NCBI GenBank assembly: GCA_020624805.1
Contig: JAHKVW010000031.1
Coordinates: forward strand, 1 to 44,567
Direction: 5' to 3'
DNA length: 44,567 bases
From: a bacterium
GTDB lineage: Bacteria; Bacillota; Clostridia; Oscillospirales; Acutalibacteraceae
Below, in pieces: positions 40,137-44,567 of this stretch (positions within the stretch are counted from its first letter, which is position 1; each line of letters begins with the position of its first letter). The position numbers and the translations under genes were made by a program. The notes under the pieces are model-generated. The model was not told the DNA's origin, searched no databases, and saw only the letters and a program-made list of their open reading frames with translations.

Positions 40137-40169
40137 CGGGTCACGGCTTCGGCTGTGATCCGTTTTTTT
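40137..40169 (+). terminator. terminator after the glycine riboswitch (expression platform)
   Basis: Stem CGGGTCACGGC / GCTGTGATCCG with a TTCG tetraloop and seven T. Strong intrinsic terminator directly downstream of the aptamer. Confidence 0.85.
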
Positions 40170-40202
40170 AGGAACATCGTCTCGCAACGCAACCTATCCA
40201 TT

Positions 40203-40803
40203 AGGTGTCACCAAAACGCGGAGCAGATGAAACGTCTACCGTAGGGGAGGGGCTTGCTCCTCCCGAAAACCAATCCGATCAATACCACCAAAACGCGAAG
40301 CACATCAATCCCTCCGTAGGGTACGGCGCTTGCGACGTACCGTAACACATCCAATAAATGTCATCCAAACGCGAAGCAAATGAAACGTCTACCGTAGGGG
40401 AGGGGCTTGCTCCTCCCGAAAACCTATCCGATCAATACCGCCAAAACGCGAAGCACATCAATCCCTCCGTAGGGACGATCATGGATCGTCCGCAGAATGA
40501 CGGGCGTTTCCTTGAGCGAAAACGCGAGATAGAAAAGAAACGCTTCTGCCATGCGGGTCGTCATAAATGTCGACCCCTACAATTATACTGCAATGCTTAC
40601 CGTAGGGGATGACGCTTGGACACGCGTGCCCGACATCCCGAAAACCTATCCGATCAATACCGCCAAAACGCGGAGCATATACCTGCTTCCGTAGGGACGA
40701 TCATTGATCGTCCGCAGAATGACGGGCGTTTCCTTGATCGAAAGCGTGAGATAGGAATACAGCATTTCTGCCTTGCGGGACGTCGAGGGCGCCGTCCCCT
40801 ACA
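40203..40803. repeat. array of hairpin modules, family D (array 2)
   Basis: At least six modules. Constant parts: CCTATCCGATCAATACCGCC, AAAACGCGAAGCACATCAAT and CCGTAGGG. After each CCGTAGGG comes a different hairpin: GGAGGGGCTTGCTCCTCC (twice), GTACGGCGCTTGCGACGTAC, GACGATCATGGATCGTC, GATGACGCTTGG...ACATC, GACGATCATTGATCGTC. The whole riboswitch-to-symporter gap is filled by it; apparent ORFs here are translations of repeats. Confidence 0.75.
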
Positions 40804-40851
40804 AAATATACTAATTGTCATCATACATCACCACAAGGAGGAACATACATC

Positions 40852-42387
40852 ATGTGGGAAAGTTTTCTCAGCGCTGTTGAAAAGGGCAACAGCGTGCTCA
40901 ACAGCTACGTTTGGGGCTGGCCGACCATCATCCTGATTCTGGGCACCGGTCTGCTGCTGACGATCCGTACCCGCTGCTTGCAGGTGCGCAAGTTCGGCGA
41001 ATCGCTTAACACCACCATCGTCCCGACCATCAAAAGCCTGGGCAAGAAAAAGCAGGCAGACGGCAGGATGAATTCGATCTCCCAGTTCGAGGCGTTCTCC
41101 ACCGCGATCTCCGGCACCGTCGGCACCGGCAACATCATCGGCGTTGTCGCGGCGATCATCTCCGGCGGTCCCGGCGCCGTATTGTGGATGTGGATCTCCG
41201 CCTTCTTCGGTATGGTCACCAACTACGCCGAGAATGTTCTCGGTCTGTATTTCCGTAAAAAGGACAGCAAGGGCAACCTCGCGGGCGGCGCGTTCTACTA
41301 TATCGCCTACGGTCTGAAATGGAAATGGCTCGCGTATCTCGCTTCCGTGTTCTGCATCCTTGCCGCCATCGGAATGAGCGGCGTGCAGACCAACAAGATC
41401 TCCGGCTCGCTGTCGGAGGCATATATGCGCATGACAGGCGCCGAGAACGCCGAGGTCGTCAAGCTGATCGTCGGTATCGTCGTCGCCGTGATCGCCGCGA
41501 TCATCATCATCGGCGGTATCAAGCGTATCGGCAAGGTCGCGTCCATGCTGGTACCGTTCATGTCACTGCTGTTTATCGTGCTGGCGCTGATCGCCATCTG
41601 CACCCACTACTACCGCATCCCCGAGGCGTTCTCTCTGATCTTTACCAAGGCGTTCAACTTCAACGCCGTCGGCGGCGGTATCTTAGGCTTCACCTTTGCC
41701 ACCGTCATCAAAAAGGGTATGGCGCGCGGCGTATTCAGTAACGAAGCGGGCTTAGGCTCCTCGGTCATCGCACACTCCGCGTCCGAGACCCGCGAACCCG
41801 TCAAGCAGGGTCTGTGGGGCGTGTTCGAGATCTTCTTCGACACCTTCATCATCTGCACCCTGACCGCGCTGATGTTCCTGACCACCTTTGACGCGCATTA
41901 TTTTGACGCGTTCGATCTGACGCAGAACGGACTCGACTCCTTTATGTCCATGTCGATGTTCTCCGACAACTTCGGCGCGTTCGGCACGGCGACCTTCTCC
42001 ATCATCCTGCCGCTGTTCGCGTTCACCACCATCATCGCGTGGTCGTACTACGGCGAAAAGGCGGTCGAGTTCTTCTTCGGCTTTATGAAGGAAGAAAACC
42101 GCAAGTATCCCGTCACCGTGTTCAAGGTGCTCTATGTCCTGCTGATCGCGGTCTCGGCAACCATCCACAGCCAGGTCGTCTGGGATATCAGCGACACCTG
42201 CAACGGCCTGATGGCACTGCCCAATCTGATCTGTCTGGTCGCGTTATCGGGGCTGGTCGCCAAGATCACCAAGAACTATTTCGACCGCAAAAAGGGCGCG
42301 AAGATCGAACCCATGCTTTCCGCTTATCCCGATCTGAACGAGGAGTTCAAGCAGGATATCAGCGGCGACGATCAGGAAATGAAATAA
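40852..42387 (+). CDS. AGCS-family Na+/alanine-glycine symporter
   Basis: A 511-residue membrane protein with about 11 helices. Family-specific stretches: NSYVWGWPTIILILGTG, SQFEAFSTAISGTVGTGNII, GGPGAVLWMWISAFFGM, GGAFYYIAYGL, GMARGVFSNEAGLGSSVIAH. AGCS transporters bring in alanine or glycine with sodium. RBS AAGGAGG is 11 nt from ATG 40852. The glycine riboswitch at 40018 faces the same way and is the likely regulator, although 730 nt of repeats and a terminator separate it from the gene. Downstream terminator at 42399. Confidence 0.93.
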   Translation: MWESFLSAVEKGNSVLNSYVWGWPTIILILGTGLLLTIRTRCLQVRKFGESLNTTIVPTIKSLGKKKQADGRMNSISQFEAFSTAISGTVGTGNIIGVVAAIISGGPGAVLWMWISAFFGMVTNYAENVLGLYFRKKDSKGNLAGGAFYYIAYGLKWKWLAYLASVFCILAAIGMSGVQTNKISGSLSEAYMRMTGAENAEVVKLIVGIVVAVIAAIIIIGGIKRIGKVASMLVPFMSLLFIVLALIAICTHYYRIPEAFSLIFTKAFNFNAVGGGILGFTFATVIKKGMARGVFSNEAGLGSSVIAHSASETREPVKQGLWGVFEIFFDTFIICTLTALMFLTTFDAHYFDAFDLTQNGLDSFMSMSMFSDNFGAFGTATFSIILPLFAFTTIIAWSYYGEKAVEFFFGFMKEENRKYPVTVFKVLYVLLIAVSATIHSQVVWDISDTCNGLMALPNLICLVALSGLVAKITKNYFDRKKGAKIEPMLSAYPDLNEEFKQDISGDDQEMK

Positions 42388-42398
42388 AAGTATCTTAT

Positions 42399-42430
42399 GG
42401 GGCGGTTCTGCACGGATCGCCCCTTATTAT
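42399..42430 (+). terminator. Rho-independent terminator of the symporter gene
   Basis: Stem GGGGCGGTT / GATCGCCCC with loop CTGCACG, followed by TTATTAT. Confidence 0.7.
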
Positions 42431-42434
42431 ATGG

Positions 42435-42575
42435 CAGGCTCCCTTTGGTAAAGGAGATTCCCCTGCTAGGGGAAATGTCCGCAAAGCGGACAAAAGGGTC
42501 TGCTGCCTCCGCTAGGAGGGCTCAAACTGATAAAAAGACTGAGGGATTGCATCAATTGCTCGCGCAAAGCGAGTA
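42435..42575 (+). repeat. intergenic repeat, family B (long form)
   Basis: Near-identical to the copy at 2440-2553 over more than 100 bp, including TCCCCTGCTAGGGGA, TGTCCGCAAAGCGGACA and GCCTCCGCTAGGAGGGC. Ends with a GCTCGCGCAAAGCGAG hairpin. Confidence 0.75.
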
Positions 42576-42653
42576 ACTAACAAACTGTCATCATTCCATA
42601 GTTAACGAAACGATCGACCGTTAATCTTTGTGCAACAATGCGTTCTCATTCGA

Positions 42654-42682
42654 TTGACATTGGCGCACCATAATGTTAAAAT
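42654..42682 (+). promoter_or_regulatory. promoter of the DegV gene
   Basis: Perfect TTGACA, 17-nt spacer, TAAAAT, 36 nt before the start codon. Confidence 0.75.
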
Positions 42683-42718
42683 TACTACAATCCAATTGCA
42701 GACGGAAGGTGCAGCAAG

Positions 42719-43576
42719 ATGAACAAAGTGATCATTACCACCGACAGTACCGCCGATATCCCTGCCGATATCGCCGAAAAATACAATATCCGCGTCGCGC
42801 CGCTTCACGTTTTATATGACGACGAGGACTTCACCGACGGCGTTGACATCACGCCCGAGTATATCCTCAGACGCTATGACGAGCGTGAGCAGCTGCCCTC
42901 CACCTCCGCGGCCACTCCCGAGGAGTACCGTCAGTTCTTTGAGGGCATCCTGAACGAGGGATATAAAGAGATCGTTCATATCGCTTTTTGCGGTGATATG
43001 TCCTCCACCTGTCAGAACGCCGTGATCGCGGCGGGCGAGTTCGAGCAGGACATCTGCGTCGTGGACAGCCGATGCCTGTCCGTCGGTATGATGCTGCTCT
43101 GTCTGCGCGCCTGCGAGCTCAGAGATATGGGCATCTCGGCGAAGCACATCGCGGACACGATCGGCGATATGACCGAGAAGAACATCGGCGGCTTTTTGCT
43201 CAGCCAGCTCGAATTCCTGCACAAGGGCGGCCGCTGCTCGAGCGTTTCACTGCTCGGCGCGAACCTCTTGAACATCAAGCCCTCTATCGTTGTCAAGGAC
43301 GGCGCCATGAGCGTGGCGAAGAAATACCGTGGCAAGGATGAGATGTGCCGCCTCAAATACATGAAGGATCGTATCGAGGAGTTCGGCGATCAGATCGACA
43401 CGAGCCGCATCGTCCTGCACACCACCTGCGACCTGACCGAAAAGGAGATCAAGGGCTATAAAAAGGAGCTCAAAAAGCTGATCAAGTGCGACGAGATCAT
43501 CGTGTCCACCGCCGGCTGCGTCATCACCTCCCACTGCGGACCGGGCACCTTCTCACTCTTCTTCATGCTCAAATGA
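42719..43576 (+). CDS. DegV-family fatty-acid-binding protein
   Basis: A 285-residue cytoplasmic protein. N-terminal TTDSTADIPADIAEKYNI and VAPLHVLYDD, then LPSTSAATPEEY (the Thr-Ser ligand loop), FCGDMSSTCQNA, LEFLHKGGRCSS and IKPSIVVKDG: all hallmarks of DegV/FakB. FakB proteins bind a fatty acid for phosphorylation by FakA, feeding exogenous fatty acids into phospholipid. C-terminal HCGPGTFSLFF is also typical. FakA is not in the window. It has its own promoter and terminator. Which fatty acid is bound cannot be told. Confidence 0.92.
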   Translation: MNKVIITTDSTADIPADIAEKYNIRVAPLHVLYDDEDFTDGVDITPEYILRRYDEREQLPSTSAATPEEYRQFFEGILNEGYKEIVHIAFCGDMSSTCQNAVIAAGEFEQDICVVDSRCLSVGMMLLCLRACELRDMGISAKHIADTIGDMTEKNIGGFLLSQLEFLHKGGRCSSVSLLGANLLNIKPSIVVKDGAMSVAKKYRGKDEMCRLKYMKDRIEEFGDQIDTSRIVLHTTCDLTEKEIKGYKKELKKLIKCDEIIVSTAGCVITSHCGPGTFSLFFMLK

Positions 43577-43631
43577 TCCGAAAAAAGGCATACTGTTATC
43601 GGATGATGCTTTACTGATAGTAAGAATAAAT

Positions 43632-43665
43632 GACCGACAGCCGTGGTTCGACTGTCGGTTTTTTT
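43632..43665 (+). terminator. Rho-independent terminator of the DegV gene
   Basis: Stem ACCGACAG / CTGTCGGT with inner CCG-TGGTTCG-A loop, followed by seven T. The rest of the 43577-43913 gap is AT-rich and holds only the next promoter. Confidence 0.8.
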
Positions 43666-43855
43666 GTCAGCGCTATTCGTAAATTCGCATATTTATCCGT
43701 GATTCGAGAAAAATATTCATCGATGATTCTGTCGATTCTGCTCAAAAACGGCATAGAATTCGGAAAAAACATCAGTTATTGACGGTTAAAATCACTAAAA
43801 ACACTCAAGATTTATGTCGCTTTTTGCCAAAGTTTCTGTTTTGTTTTGTTTATTG

Positions 43856-43884
43856 TGGACATATTCGTCGCATTATGTTATAAT
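43856..43884 (+). promoter_or_regulatory. promoter of the YbeY-like gene
   Basis: TGGACA, 17-nt spacer, perfect TATAAT, 29 nt before the start codon. Confidence 0.75.
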
Positions 43885-43913
43885 CCTGTCAATGAGAAGG
43901 GGAGTGTGGTAAC

Positions 43914-44369
43914 ATGGCAAGCAACTTAAAAGTTATCATCAATAATCCTCAAACCACGATCAAGATCCCTTCGGGAACCCGCATGTTGGTGCGGCGCAGC
44001 TGTCACGCGGCATTGGAGTATGAGCAGTACGATCACCGCACCGATATTTATGTGGATTTCGTAGATAACGAAATGCTGCACAAGTTTGATTCAAAACGTG
44101 TCAGCGCGATTGAGGCTCCCGAGGTGATCGCCGAACCGAGCGATCAGGAAGATTGTTTGGGAACGCTTTACATTTCGGTGGAGCGGGTTATTGAATTAAC
44201 AAAAGTATATAACCGCCCGTTCGAGATGGGTATCGTTTACGCTGCGGTACACGGCGTGCTGAATCTGCTGGGTCAGTATTATACCGACCAGCCCGCCAAG
44301 GACGACCAGATGCTGAAAGAAGCAAAGATCCTGACACAGCTCGGTTTTTCGCCCATCGTAGGCTTTTAA
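43914..44369 (+). CDS. YbeY-like protein lacking two metal ligands
   Basis: A 151-residue protein that follows the YbeY fold from end to end: IYVDFVDNEMLHKFD (compare VDDEEIRELN), LGTLYISVERVIELTKVYN, then AAVHGVLNLLGQYYTD in place of HGxLHLxGxDH, and a final LKEAKILTQLGF helix. True YbeY, an rRNA-maturation RNase, uses three His in H-x3-H-x5-H for zinc. Here His113 is kept but the other positions are Asn117 and Tyr123, and the conserved TDVLSFP segment is missing (residues 60-80). The protein is therefore probably not a nuclease. RBS AAGGGGAG before ATG 43914 and a good promoter suggest that it is expressed. It is monocistronic, away from the usual phoH/dgkA/era neighbours. Confidence 0.75.
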   Translation: MASNLKVIINNPQTTIKIPSGTRMLVRRSCHAALEYEQYDHRTDIYVDFVDNEMLHKFDSKRVSAIEAPEVIAEPSDQEDCLGTLYISVERVIELTKVYNRPFEMGIVYAAVHGVLNLLGQYYTDQPAKDDQMLKEAKILTQLGFSPIVGF

Positions 44370-44406
44370 GGAGTTCGTGTACAGCGACAATCGAAAAGAA
44401 GGTAGG

Positions 44407-44436
44407 AGATCGCCCGATATCGTGGGCGATTTTTTA
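44407..44436 (+). terminator. Rho-independent terminator
   Basis: Stem GATCGCCCG / CGTGGGCGAT pattern (ATCGCCC pairs GGGCGAT) followed by TTTTT. Ends the YbeY-like transcript. Confidence 0.8.
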
Positions 44437-44487
44437 CTTTACGGCGCTTTTGCCCTCAGGCAGTAGGGAATGATAAATATGAAGCAC

Positions 44488-44567
44488 CGAACCTTACAGC
44501 AGATGAAACTCATTGTATGGTACGGCGCTTGCCGACGTACCGAAACCTTTCCATTCAATGTTACTAA
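44488..44567. repeat. hairpin module, family D (array 3, cut by window edge)
   Basis: CCGAACCTTACAGCAGATGA, GGTACGGCGCTTGCCGACGTACC hairpin, then CCATTCAATG: the same module type as in 18915-19350 and 40203-40803. Confidence 0.6.

Noticed and set aside
40358..40936. Two plus-strand ORFs before the symporter gene
   Set aside because: They are translations of the family D repeat modules (recurring ENLSDQYRQNA) and run into the symporter gene in another frame.

Overview
The window looks like a chromosome segment of a low-to-mid GC Clostridia member, most likely a gut Oscillospiraceae/Ruminococcus-like bacterium. This is an inference from content: dockerin-type modules on exported proteins, a GH53 galactanase, a GH36 alpha-galactosidase beside a GPH sugar symporter, an ECF biotin importer (BioY), a Cthe_2159-type lipoprotein, a glycine riboswitch, strong AAGGAGG ribosome binding sites, and many short palindromic repeats in the intergenic spaces. 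No rRNA, tRNA, CRISPR array, prophage or classical insertion sequence was seen.

Layout. 1-5.6 kb: MutS-like ATPase, a small ORF, a Cthe_2159-like lipoprotein, and a dockerin protein broken by an in-frame TAA. 5.9-12.5 kb: a co-directional signalling operon with a membrane Ser/Thr kinase (PASTA plus a degenerate L,D-transpeptidase domain), a small membrane protein, an intact L,D-transpeptidase, a double-FHA ABC ATPase, its permease (joined out of frame) and a PP2C phosphatase. 12.6-16.1 kb (minus strand): GH53-dockerin, a NUDIX protein, and a DHHW-type protein broken by an in-frame TAG. 16.4-18.8 kb: a PLP aminotransferase and trpS. 19.4-25.6 kb (minus strand): alpha-galactosidase, GPH symporter, a DUF559 endonuclease inside a palindrome-bounded element, and a putative GT-B glycosyltransferase. 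26-28.6 kb: bioY-mntP and a DUF4428 protein. 28.9-31 kb: a second membrane Ser/Thr kinase with a different outer domain. 31.3-34.9 kb: a TarI/IspD-like cytidylyltransferase, an extended SDR and a CDP-glycerol glycerophosphotransferase, a wall/teichoic-type polymer module, followed by a lipoprotein. 35.8-38.7 kb: an SDR plus a serine-palmitoyltransferase-like enzyme, divergent from an acyl-ACP thioesterase. 38.9-44.4 kb: FliB-like protein, glycine riboswitch and AGCS symporter, DegV protein, and a YbeY-like protein lacking two metal ligands.

How the genes fit together. The strongest theme is envelope sensing and building: two eukaryotic-type kinases, a phosphatase, a phosphothreonine-reading ABC exporter resembling mycobacterial Rv1747, an L,D-transpeptidase, and a polyol-phosphate polymer module. 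The kinase outer domain appears to be a catalytically dead copy of the L,D-transpeptidase encoded 0.3 kb downstream. A second theme is plant-galactoside use (GH53, GH36, GPH symporter). A third is a possible sphingoid-base-like lipid pathway.

At least five short repeat families fill the gaps between genes. One copy supplies the stop codons of two convergent genes; another array separates a glycine riboswitch and terminator from the transporter it probably controls. Three genes are disrupted (two nonsense codons and one frame change), which is either real decay or draft-sequence error.
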